From: Saccharomonospora sp. CUA-673
GTDB lineage: Bacteria; Actinomycetota; Actinomycetes; Mycobacteriales; Pseudonocardiaceae
Direction: 5' to 3'
DNA length: 64,000 nucleotides
Assembly: GCF_001942305.1 (NCBI RefSeq)
Contig: NZ_MKKE01000077.1
Span: forward strand, 116,427 to 180,426
Shown here in pieces: positions 35,073 through 43,467 of this stretch (its first letter is position 1; each line of letters begins with the position of its first letter). Position numbers and translations under genes: made by a program. The notes beneath the pieces are model-generated. The model saw only the letters and a list, made by a program, of their open reading frames with translations. It was not told where the DNA came from and did not search any database.

Positions 35073-35882
35073 GTGGTGTGGTGGCATGCGGTTCTGATCG
35101 CGGTGGCCGGTGTGTGGGCCGGGACGATCAACACGGTCGTGGGGTCCGGGACGTTGGTGACGTTCCCGGTGTTGGTGGCGCTCGGCTTCCCGCCGGTGAC
35201 GGCGACGACGTCGAACGCGATCGGACTCGCCCCCGGCACCGTGTCCGGCGCGATCGGCTACCGCCACGAGCTGCGTGGTCAGACGCGCACGCTGCTCTCG
35301 TTCATCCCGGCGTCGATGCTGGGTGCGGTCGTCGGCGCGATCCTGCTGTTGTCACTGCCGTCGGACGCGTTCGAGATGATCGTTCCGGTGCTGATCGTGC
35401 TGGCCCTGGTGCTGGTGGTGATCCAGCCGCGGGTGTCGGCGTGGGTGGCGCGCCGGCGCGAGCGCGAACACGCCGACGGTGCGCCCGCGGCCGGTCCCGG
35501 GCTGTCGGGGCAGAGCGCCAAGAGCGCGGCGCTGCTGGTGACGTTGATCTTCGTCGTCGGCATCTACGGCGGCTACTTCACCGCGGCGCAGGGCGTGATG
35601 CTCATGGCGATCATGGGCGTGCTGATGACCGACCCGATCCAGACGCTCAACGGCATCAAGAACGTGCTGTCGTCGGCGGTGAACATCGTGGCCGGCATCA
35701 TCTACGCGTTCACCGCCCCGATCAGCTGGCCCGTGGTCGCGCTGCTCGCGGTCGGCTCGATCATCGGAGGGCAGATCGGCGCGAAGATCGGCCGGAAACT
35801 GTCGCCGAAGATGCTGCGCGGCGCGATCGTCGCGATCGGCCTCGCTGCCGTCATCCAGCTCGTCGCGACACACTGGTTGTGA
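35073..35882 (+). CDS. TauE/SafE-family membrane permease
   Basis: 269 aa with about eight hydrophobic segments in two repeats: WWHAVLIAVAGVWAGTINTV then VGSGTLVTFPVLVALGFPPV, TATTSNAIGLAPGTVSGAIG, and in the second half VVGIYGGYFTAAQGVMLMAI, LNGIKNVLSSAVNIVAGIIY. Family members export sulfite, sulfonates or other anions. GTG 35073, with GTG 35076 also possible. 7 bases ahead of the reductase gene, so one operon. Confidence 0.88.
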   Translation: MVWWHAVLIAVAGVWAGTINTVVGSGTLVTFPVLVALGFPPVTATTSNAIGLAPGTVSGAIGYRHELRGQTRTLLSFIPASMLGAVVGAILLLSLPSDAFEMIVPVLIVLALVLVVIQPRVSAWVARRREREHADGAPAAGPGLSGQSAKSAALLVTLIFVVGIYGGYFTAAQGVMLMAIMGVLMTDPIQTLNGIKNVLSSAVNIVAGIIYAFTAPISWPVVALLAVGSIIGGQIGAKIGRKLSPKMLRGAIVAIGLAAVIQLVATHWL

Positions 35883-35889
35883 GGAGTCC

Positions 35890-36778
35890 GTGGCGGAATC
35901 GGTCGTGAGCAGGACCGTCGCGGTGGTCGGGATGGGCGCCGTGGGGACGGCACTGGCCGGCGCGCTCGCCGAGGCCGGGCACGACGTCGTGGCGTGCGGA
36001 CGGCGGCGCCTGGAACGCATCGAGGTCACCGACGACGGGGTGACGCGCACCTACCCCGTGCGGTGGGCCGCCGAGCCCGCCGACGTCGGCCCCGTGCCGT
36101 TGACGATCCTGGCCACGAAGATCCACGACACGGCCGCCGTCGCCGACTGGCTGGCCGCGTCGACCGCGGGCGGCGGGCACGTCGTCGCCGCGCAGAACGG
36201 CGTCGACCAGCGTGAGCGCATCGGACCGTTGGTGGCGGCCGAGGTCGTCCCGGCGTTGGTCTACACGAACGTCGAGCGGATCGGCCCCGGCGCGGTCCAC
36301 ACCCGCAGGAGCGGACGGGACCTCGTCGTGCCCGACGGCGAGCACGTCGCCGAGGCGGTCGCGTGCTGGAGGGCACGGACCTGGCTGTGGAGCGTTCGGC
36401 CGACTTCGGCACGGCCGCGTGGCGCAAGATGCTCACCAACGTGTCGGCGAACCCGATCACGGCGCTCACCGGACGTCGCGTCGAGGTGCTGACCGAACCG
36501 GCGGTGGCGGAGCTGGCGATGCGCCTGCTGCGGGAGGCGGTCGCCGTGGGCGTGGCCGAGGGCGCGCGGATCGACGACGGCGACGCCCGCGACGTCCTCG
36601 CGTGGCTGCAAACGCTTGCGCCCGGCAGCACGACGTCGATGTTGCAGGACCGCGAGGCCGGCAGGCCCCTCGAACACGACGGCCTCACGGGAACAGTCGT
36701 GCGCCTCGGCGATCACCACGCATCGACGTCCCCGCCAACCGCTCCCTGCTCGCCCTCCTGTCCGCCGTCTCCCCATAA
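35890..36778 (+). CDS. Ketopantoate reductase-like protein, two frame breaks
   Basis: ApbA/PanE fold: VAVVGMGAVGTALAGALAEA (NADPH site), LTILATKIHDTAAVADWLA, VVAAQNGVDQRERIGPLV. The frame is lost near 36362 and VLEGTDLAVERSADFGTAAW with RKMLTNVSANPITALTGRRV (catalytic Lys) continues. A second break near 36718 is followed by GIDVPANRSLLALLSAVSP, the normal end. Both breaks need one added base. About 296 aa. GTG 35890 follows GAGGAG. Probably a 2-dehydropantoate 2-reductase or a paralogue. Confidence 0.85.
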
Positions 36779-36789
36779 GCGGGAGCTGC

Positions 36790-37866
36790 TCAGGGGAAGG
36801 CGCGGGCGGCGGTGAGGAAGAGGTCGTTCTCCTCGGGGGTGCTGATGGTGACGCGGACGCCGTCGCCGGCGAAGCCGCGCACGACCACCTTGTGTTCCAG
36901 GGCGTGCTCGGTGAACTCCATGGCGCGGTCGCCGAGCGGGAGCCACACGAAGTTGGACTGCGTCTCGGGCACCGCGAACCCGGCCTCGCGCAGCGCGTCG
37001 GCGACCCTGGTGCGTTCGGCGACGATCGCCGTGCACCGTTCGAGCAGTTCGTCGGCCGCGTCGAGCGAGGCGATCGCGGCGCGTTGGGCGAGCGCGTTGG
37101 TGCTGAACGGGACGTAGACCTTGCGCAGCGCGGTGATCACGTCGGCCGGGCCGATGCCGTAGCCCACGCGCAGGCCCGCGAGCCCGTACGCCTTGGAGAA
37201 CGTGCGCAGCACCAGCACGTTCGGGTAGCGCCGGCCGAGTTCGATGCCGTCGGGCACGTCGGGGTCGGCGACGAACTCGCGGTAGGCCTCGTCGAGCACG
37301 ACGAGCACGTGCGACGGCACGGCGTCGAGGAACTCCACGAGCGCGTCGCGGCGCACGACCGTGCCCGTCGGGTTGTTGGGGTTGCACACGAACACCAGCC
37401 GCGTGGCGGGCGTGATCGCGGCGCGCATGGCGTCGAGGTCGTGGGCGTGGTCGGCGTCGAGCGGTACGGGCACTGCCGCGGCGTTGGCGATCTGCGTGGC
37501 GATCGGATACGCCTCGAACGAGCGCCACGCGTAGACGACCTCCTCGCCCGGCGCGCACATGGCCTGCACCAGTTGCTGGCACAGCGCCACGGAGCCGCAG
37601 CCGACGGTGATCCGTTCGGTCGGCACGTCGAGCTCGGTCGACAGCCGCTCGGTCAGCGCCGTCGACACCATGTCGGGGTAGCGGTTGACCTCGGTCGCGG
37701 CGTCGGCGATGGCCTTCGCGACGCTCGGCAGGGGGCCGCCGGGGGTCTCGTTGCTGGCCAGCTTCACCGCGCCCGGAACGGTCCTGCCGGCGACGTAGGC
37801 CGGCAGGCTCCCCAGATCGGCCCGTGGGTGCAGCTCGGTCTGGTGCTTGTCGGGTGTGCTGGACAC
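36790..37866 (-). CDS. hisC: Histidinol-phosphate/aromatic aminotransferase (HisC2/Pat)
   Basis: 358 aa class I/II PLP enzyme. Seen: LASNETPGGPLPSVAKAI, VNRYPDM, VFVCNPNNPTGTVVRR, LDEAYREFV, Schiff-base Lys in VLRTFSKAYGLAGLRVGYGI. The mycobacterial equivalent (Rv3772) transaminates aromatic amino acids. GTG 37866 is preferred because AGGGAG lies 8 bases upstream; a GTG 12 codons further up has no such site. Convergent with the reductase gene. Confidence 0.92.
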   Translation of the reverse strand: MSSTPDKHQTELHPRADLGSLPAYVAGRTVPGAVKLASNETPGGPLPSVAKAIADAATEVNRYPDMVSTALTERLSTELDVPTERITVGCGSVALCQQLVQAMCAPGEEVVYAWRSFEAYPIATQIANAAAVPVPLDADHAHDLDAMRAAITPATRLVFVCNPNNPTGTVVRRDALVEFLDAVPSHVLVVLDEAYREFVADPDVPDGIELGRRYPNVLVLRTFSKAYGLAGLRVGYGIGPADVITALRKVYVPFSTNALAQRAAIASLDAADELLERCTAIVAERTRVADALREAGFAVPETQSNFVWLPLGDRAMEFTEHALEHKVVVRGFAGDGVRVTISTPEENDLFLTAARAFP

Positions 37867-38021
37867 GGTGTCGGCTCCCTGCTGTGTTCGCGGTGTTGTC
37901 ACCTCAACGTAACGCGCAGTCGCGTCGGGCGGATCGAGGATGGCAAAAGGGGGTGAACCGGTCGCTGTTCTCGTGCGTCCCAGTTACCGTTCGCCGCACC
38001 GACCACTGATCAGGGGACATC

Positions 38022-38540
38022 GTGACGGAACCACAGACCACGGCGCGTGGACCCGCCTCCGCGCCCGACCTGCCGGGGTCGAATGCACCGGCACTGCCCG
38101 CGCGGGAATTCGGCGAGGGTGCCGCGTGGCGGCTCGCTCCGGTGGCCGAGGACCTGCGTCAGGTGCGTGACCAGGTCGAACGCGGGGAGCTGTGGTTCGA
38201 CCCGGACACCGCGCACGAGCTGCTGGGGGAGCTGCTCGAGCTGCAGGGCCAGGTGCACAAGCTCATCGCGCACGCCGGCGAGAACATCGACCGCCCGTTG
38301 CGGTTCGGGGACAACTTCGTGGGCGAGACGCTCGCGCAGCGGCTCAAGGGCGCGGTCGACGGCGGCGACAACGCCGCGCTGCCCGTGCTCACGGCCTATT
38401 CGGAGCAGATCGAACAGCTCATCGGCATCATCCGCACCGCGTCGGGGCTGATCACCACCACCGACGACGACGCGCGGGACACGCTGCACGGCATCGGCGG
38501 GGTCGTCGAGCACGGCGGCGAGCAGGGGAGGTTGTCGTGA
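38022..38540 (+). CDS. Helical protein of ESX-type cluster (172 aa)
   Basis: No named family recognised. It is largely helical: WRLAPVAEDLRQVRDQVERG, LLGELLELQGQVHKLIAHAG, LTAYSEQIEQLIGIIRTASG. Length and helical hairpin suit a PE-like or WXG100-like partner of the next protein. The next gene starts inside its stop (GTGA), so the two are made together. First gene of a three-gene set ending in EspG. Role inferred from context. Confidence 0.7.
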   Translation: MTEPQTTARGPASAPDLPGSNAPALPAREFGEGAAWRLAPVAEDLRQVRDQVERGELWFDPDTAHELLGELLELQGQVHKLIAHAGENIDRPLRFGDNFVGETLAQRLKGAVDGGDNAALPVLTAYSEQIEQLIGIIRTASGLITTTDDDARDTLHGIGGVVEHGGEQGRLS

Positions 38541-39869
38541 AGATCGTGGGTTGTCTGCCGGTGCCGTGGCCGCCGCGGGAGCCGAACGAGCCGCAGCCGG
38601 GCGAGGAGGCGCTCGAGTCCGACTTCGACTGGTCGGTGTGCACGCATCCGGAGCTGTACCGCATGGCGACCGCGGGCGTCGACGCCGAGACCGCAGACGA
38701 GGTCGCCCGCCGGTGGGCCCACCTCGGCGGCCGGTTGCAGGAGATCGGCGACGGTCTGCGCTCGGCGCTGGAGAAGGCGTCCGAGGGTTGGCGCGGCGGC
38801 GGCGTCGAGGAGGCCAGGGGGAAGGTCGACCAGCTGTCGCACTGGACGGCGCAGACGTCGCGGGACAGCCACGGCGTCGCGAACGCCGTCCGTGCGCAGG
38901 CGAATCTGGCCAAGTGGGCCAAGGACGCGATGCCCGAACCGCCCACGCAGGGCTGGCCGCCGCTGCCGTGGCCGACTCCCCAGCCGGTTCCGCAGCCGGT
39001 GCCTCCGTTGGACGCGCTCGGCGGTGGCGCGCCCCCGCCCACGCGTGGCGGCGACGGCTTCGGGAGCACGGTCGAGGTTCTCGGGGAGGGGCCGGACAGG
39101 TCCGGTGGTGACGCATCGTCGCTGGGCGACCGTCCGGCCGCAACGTCCGGCGGCTCGGGCGGTTCCGGCCGTTCGGGTGGTTCGGGTGGTTCGTCGTCCG
39201 GGGGCGGCGGTGGCGGCGGATTCGGCGAGGCGGGCCTTCTGCCGGGCGATCCGGACGCGGTGCGCGAGCGGCAGCGGGAACTGCATCGCCGCGCCGCGAG
39301 GTCATGCAGACCTACCAGCTCGAATCGGGCAACGTCTTCCGCGGCGTGCCCCAGTTCCGGATGCCGGGCGAGGACATCATCAAGGACGATCCGCGGATCA
39401 CGGTGGATCCGGACCCGGGTCCGCCGGAGAACCCCGACACCGGGGCCGCGCGCGCCGGTTCGCCGGACAGCGCCGGGCTCGGCGCGATGACACCGGGTGT
39501 CGTCGCGGCACCGCTGGCCGCGGGTGCCGCCGGCATCGCCGCGGGGGCGGCCGCGACGCCGCCCGCCCCGGGCATGGCCACGGGAGCCGCGCCCGGCGCA
39601 GGTGCGGCTGCGGCGCCGGGCGGTGCCACGGGGCCGGGCCGACGGGACAGCCGAGTGCGGCGTCGGCGGCCGCCGGTGCGGCCCGGTCGGGCGCGGCCCC
39701 GGTCGGCGGCATGATGGGCGGGCCCATGGCGGGCGGACGGCCCTCCGGCGAGGAGGAGAAGGAACGCACCACGCCGTCGTATCTCGAGGAGGAGGACGAC
39801 GTGTGGGGTGTGCCGGGTCCGGTCGCGCCGCCGGTGATCGGCGAGCTGCCCCGACGTGGGAACGAGTGA
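38537..39869 (+). CDS. PPE/WXG-like putative ESX substrate, two frame breaks
   Basis: GTG 38537 overlaps the previous stop. N-terminal helical domain with ARRWAHLGGRLQEIGDGLRS and a W-x-G turn (EGWRGGGVEEAR, about residue 84), as in PPE/WXG proteins. A long Pro-rich (about 135-165) and Gly/Ser-rich (195-230) linker follows. Near 39300 the frame moves to -1 (MQTYQLESGNVFRGVPQFRM, then an Ala/Gly-rich segment) and near 39670 to -1 again (GEEEKERTTPSYLEEEDDVW, stop 39869). Both need one base. About 444 aa. Likely secreted by a type VII system with the aid of the next gene product. Confidence 0.72.
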
Positions 39870-39875
39870 CGCCGG

Positions 39876-40634
39876 GTGCGCGACGAGAACACCGGCTGGA
39901 TCACGCTCCATCCGGGCGAGTTCTACCTGCTGTGGCGGGGTCTCGGACTCGGTGAGACGCCGGCGGTGCTGGAGGTGCCGCCGGTCGGCCGCACGGCCGA
40001 GTACCGCGCGGAGCTGACGGCGCTGGTCGACGACTCGCTGTCCGGTCGCGACCTGGGCACGGTGGGACGGCCGGACGCCGATCTGGAGCACCTGCTGCGG
40101 ACGTTGGCCGAACCGGAGGTGTCGGTCGACCTGGTCGCCTCCGGCGCGGACGTCACGTTCCGCTCGTTCGGCGCGATCGCCGAGCGCGGCGCCGCGACGG
40201 TCGGCACGTCGGGCGAGGAGGTGCTGCTCGGCCCGGTGCGCCGGGGTGAGTTGGTCGACCGCATGCTCGAGGCGCTCGCCGACGTCGACGCCGGGCCCGG
40301 CGCCCCGGGCAACGTCGGCCACGCCGATTACCTCCGCGCGTGCAAGGCGGGCACCCGCGAGGGCGCGAGCGGATTCCTCGACGTGCTGCGGGAGGCGGGG
40401 GTGCGCTCGTCGGAGGCGGCGACGTTCCTGCGGGCCGTGGAGGGCAGGCGTTCCGGCGGGTACGTCGGGGCGTCGTCGGTCGCGCGCGGGCGCACGCCGA
40501 GCACCGTGAACTGGGTCGACACCGATCAGGGCCGCTACGTGCTGCGCATGGTCGGCGACTGGGTCACCGTGACGCCGGCCGACCGGGCGAGATTGCGTGC
40601 TATGGCACAAGAAATGGTCGACGATCTGACCTAG
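39876..40634 (+). CDS. EspG-family ESX secretion chaperone
   Basis: 252 aa. ITLHPGEFYLLWRGLGLGET at the start, then an EspG-like layout of beta strands and helices (VSVDLVASGADVTFRSFGAI, LRAVEGRRSGGYVGASS) ending WVDTDQGRYVLRMVGDWVTV. EspG binds the tip of PPE partners and delivers them to the ESX ATPase. GTG 39876 lies 6 bases after the PPE-like gene. No EccA-E or mycosin genes are nearby, so export must rely on a distant ESX locus. Confidence 0.82.
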   Translation: MRDENTGWITLHPGEFYLLWRGLGLGETPAVLEVPPVGRTAEYRAELTALVDDSLSGRDLGTVGRPDADLEHLLRTLAEPEVSVDLVASGADVTFRSFGAIAERGAATVGTSGEEVLLGPVRRGELVDRMLEALADVDAGPGAPGNVGHADYLRACKAGTREGASGFLDVLREAGVRSSEAATFLRAVEGRRSGGYVGASSVARGRTPSTVNWVDTDQGRYVLRMVGDWVTVTPADRARLRAMAQEMVDDLT

Positions 40635-40644
40635 AGTGCCGGGC

Positions 40645-42681
40645 ATGAGCAGTACCTCGCGCAACGGTGCCGACACTCCCGACAAAACGCCCGCCGACAC
40701 CCCTTCCGTCTCCGCGGAGGACACCGTGTTGTGGCGGCCCACGGCCGAGCAGGTCGAGGCGACGCGGATCGCGGACTTCCGGCGGTGGCTCGCCGAGGAG
40801 CGCGGCGTGACGACGAAGGACTACGCGCAGCTGTGGGAGTTCTCGACGTCGTCGCTGGGCGATTTCTGGTCGGCCGTCGCGGAGTACCTGGGGGTGCGCT
40901 GGCACGACGAGCCGGGCACGGTGCTGTCCGGACTGGAGATGCCGGGCACGACGTGGTTCGAGGGCGGCACGCTCAACTACGCCGAGCACGCACTCACCGG
41001 TGGTGTCGCCGGCGCGGAGAAGGCCGACGACGACGTCGCCGTGCTGTTCACGCGCGAGGACGGGCTCGAGTTGCAGGTGAGCTTCGGCGAGCTGCGCGCA
41101 CAGGTGGCGGCCGCGCGGTCGGCGTTGCGGGAGCTCGGCGTCGGCAAGGGCGACCGCGTGGTGGCGCTCGCGCCGAACTGCCCGCAGGCGCTCGTGGCGT
41201 TCCTGGCCGCGGCGAGCCTGGGCGCGATCTGGTCGTCCTGTTCGCCCGATTTCGGCGTGCGCGCGGTGGCGGACCGGTTCACGCAGATCGAGCCGAAGGT
41301 GCTGATCGCGGTCAACGGCTACCGCTACAACGGCCGTTCGTTCGACATCCGGCCGACGGTCGAGGAGCTGCGCGGCCAACTGCCCGGCCTGGGCGCGACG
41401 TTGCTGATCGACTACGAGGGCGGCGGCCGCATGCCGTCCACAGTGGACTGGGACGAGGTGCTGGCCGAACACGCCGGCGCCGAGTTGACGTTCGACGCGG
41501 TCGAGTTCGACCATCCGTTGTGGATCCTGTACTCGTCGGGCACGACCGGTCTGCCGAAGGGCATCGTGCAGGGCCACGGCGGCATCACGGTCGAGCACCT
41601 CAAGGCGCTGGCGTTGCAGCAGGACCTGGGGCCGGGGGAGCGGTTCTTCTGGTTCACCACGACCGGCTGGATGATGTGGAACTTCCTGGTCTCGGGTCTG
41701 CTCGTCGGCTCGACGATCGTGCTCTACGACGGCAGCCCCGGACATCCCGATCTCGGGGTGCTGTGGCGGCTGGCCGAGCGGCACCGGGTCACCGTGTTCG
41801 GCACGTCCGCCCCGTTCGTGCAGAGCTGCCTGAAGGCGCATCTGAAGCCGGGTGACGAGCTCGACCTGTCGGCGTTGCGGGCGATCGGGTCGACGGGCGC
41901 GCCGCTGTCGGAGGAGGGGTTCCGGTGGATCGCCGAGGCGATCGGGCCGGAGGTGCAGATCTGTTCGGTGTCCGGTGGTACGGACCTGTGCACGGCGTTC
42001 GTCGGGTCGGCGCCGGACGTGCCGGTGTGGCTGGGCGAGCTGTCGTGCCGGTGCCTGGGCGCGGCGGCGCACGCGTTCGACGACGGTGGCCGCGCGGTCG
42101 TCGAGGAGGTCGGCGAGCTGGTGATCACGAAGCCGATGCCGTCGATGCCGGTGATGTTCTGGAACGACCCGGACGGTTCGCGGCTGCGCGAGGCCTACTT
42201 CGAGGACTTCCCGGGTGTGTGGCGGCACGGCGACTGGATCAAGATCACCAAGCGCGGGTCGGGGATCATCTACGGGCGCAGCGACTCGACGCTCAACCGC
42301 GGCGGGGTGCGGATGGGCACCGCCGAGTTCTACCGCGTCGTCGAGGGCTACGACGCGGTGCTGGACTCGCTGGTCATCGACACCTCCGCGGCCGGTGAGG
42401 AGGGTGAGCTGGTGTGCTTCCTCGTGCTGGCCGAGGGGGTCGACCTGGCCGATCTGGAGCCCGACCTGCGCAAGGAGCTGCGCGGGGCGCTGTCGCCGCG
42501 GCACGTGCCCGACCGGTTCGTCGTGGTCGAGGCCGTGCCCAGGACGCTGAACGGCAAGAAGTGCGAGGTGCCGGTCAAGAAGATCCTCTCGGGCAGCGAC
42601 CCGGACCGCGCCGTGTCCCGCGACGCACTGGCCAACCCGGAGGCGCTCGCCGCGTTCGTGGAGTACGCAGCGCGCGGCTGA
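40645..42681 (+). CDS. aacS: Acetoacetyl-CoA synthetase
   Basis: 678 aa adenylate-forming enzyme converting acetoacetate, CoA and ATP to acetoacetyl-CoA. N-terminal domain WEFSTSSLGDFWSAVAEYLG, TWFEGGTLNYAEHAL. P-loop WILYSSGTTGLPKGI, then TTTGWMMWNF typical of the AacS group, A8 hinge with GRSDSTLNRGGVRMGTAEFY, and A10 catalytic Lys in RTLNGKKCEVPVKKIL. ATG 40645 is preferred over GTG 40636. Monocistronic, ending just before two tRNA genes. Confidence 0.95.
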   Translation: MSSTSRNGADTPDKTPADTPSVSAEDTVLWRPTAEQVEATRIADFRRWLAEERGVTTKDYAQLWEFSTSSLGDFWSAVAEYLGVRWHDEPGTVLSGLEMPGTTWFEGGTLNYAEHALTGGVAGAEKADDDVAVLFTREDGLELQVSFGELRAQVAAARSALRELGVGKGDRVVALAPNCPQALVAFLAAASLGAIWSSCSPDFGVRAVADRFTQIEPKVLIAVNGYRYNGRSFDIRPTVEELRGQLPGLGATLLIDYEGGGRMPSTVDWDEVLAEHAGAELTFDAVEFDHPLWILYSSGTTGLPKGIVQGHGGITVEHLKALALQQDLGPGERFFWFTTTGWMMWNFLVSGLLVGSTIVLYDGSPGHPDLGVLWRLAERHRVTVFGTSAPFVQSCLKAHLKPGDELDLSALRAIGSTGAPLSEEGFRWIAEAIGPEVQICSVSGGTDLCTAFVGSAPDVPVWLGELSCRCLGAAAHAFDDGGRAVVEEVGELVITKPMPSMPVMFWNDPDGSRLREAYFEDFPGVWRHGDWIKITKRGSGIIYGRSDSTLNRGGVRMGTAEFYRVVEGYDAVLDSLVIDTSAAGEEGELVCFLVLAEGVDLADLEPDLRKELRGALSPRHVPDRFVVVEAVPRTLNGKKCEVPVKKILSGSDPDRAVSRDALANPEALAAFVEYAARG

Positions 42682-42780
42682 CGAGGGATTGCTCCACGCG
42701 CGTCCGGTTAGGCCGGGGGTGCGTGGAGCGGAGATCGGGGAGGTGCGTACACTATGACGACAGTGGTCGCGACCGACCCG

Positions 42781-42870
42781 GGAGGCTTCGCCTAGTCCGG
42801 TCTATGGCGCCGCACTGCTAATGCGGTTGGGAGTGACCCTCCCTCGCGGGTTCAAATCCCGCAGCCTCCG
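42781..42870 (+). tRNA. tRNA-Ser(GCT)
   Basis: Type II tRNA of 90 bases. Acceptor ggaggct/agcctcc, discriminator G at 42870, anticodon GCT at 42817-42819 in the stem ccgca/tgcgg, long variable arm, T-arm cgggttcaaatcccg. CCA not encoded. Confidence 0.95.
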
Positions 42871-42932
42871 CTGACACTCGGCAGCCCCGAGCGTCGGGCC
42901 CGACAACAGGTCGGGTACAATTGAACACTGAT

Positions 42933-43005
42933 GCGCCTGTAGCTCAACGGATAGAGCATCTGACTACGGATCAGAAGGTTTGGGGTTCGAATCCCTACAG
43001 GCGCG
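42933..43005 (+). tRNA. tRNA-Arg(ACG)
   Basis: 73 bases. Acceptor gcgcctg/caggcgc, anticodon loop ctacgga gives ACG, T-arm ggggttcgaatcccta, discriminator G at 43005 followed by CCA (43006-43008). It lies 62 bases after tRNA-Ser and marks the start of an accessory region. Confidence 0.95.
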
Positions 43006-43010
43006 CCACC

Positions 43011-43040
43011 AAGAAACCCCCTGTACACAGGGGGTTTCTT
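43011..43040 (+). terminator. Terminator after tRNA-Arg
   Basis: 14-bp perfect stem (aagaaaccccctgt/acagggggtttctt) with a 2-base centre, right after the encoded CCA. Confidence 0.85.
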
Positions 43041-43467
43041 GCGTTTCAAGATCGCTTTGATGCTCGCTGGAACGGCCTGGTGAGCTCCGTTGCGTCCCCG
43101 ATCGCGTTGGCGTGCCGAAAGCAAGATCAACTCCGGTCTAATGGGGCAGTGGCCGCGCATGAACTGGTGGCGACCTATGGGTAATTCGCGAAGGGTTGTC
43201 GCTCCTCGTCGGTACAGTCCGGTGCCGTGGCTGCGGTTGATCGCACGGAGAAGTTCCTCCGAATCGTGGAACCGGCTCCGAGTGGACCTGGATGGCATCG
43301 GCGAGTCCGCCCGCACGATCGACTGGGTGCTTGGCGTCGTGCTGGCCTCGCCAGTCGCGGCTTCAGATCCGGGTGACTCGACTAGGGTCCGGTAGAGACG
43401 ACCGCAACGCCTGTTGGCGCTTGCGGTGTGCCCATCGACCTCGTCCCGATACGGAGAACTGCCTGTC
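43041..43467. other. Region between tRNA-Arg and hsdM without a gene
   Basis: 427 bases of lower GC than the flanks. No convincing reading frame, repeat of the tRNA end or RNA gene. It must hold the hsdM promoter. Confidence 0.4.

Noticed and set aside
42921..43395. Small reading frames between tRNA-Arg and hsdM
   Set aside because: They read through the tRNA or have no ribosome site and no third-position GC bias.
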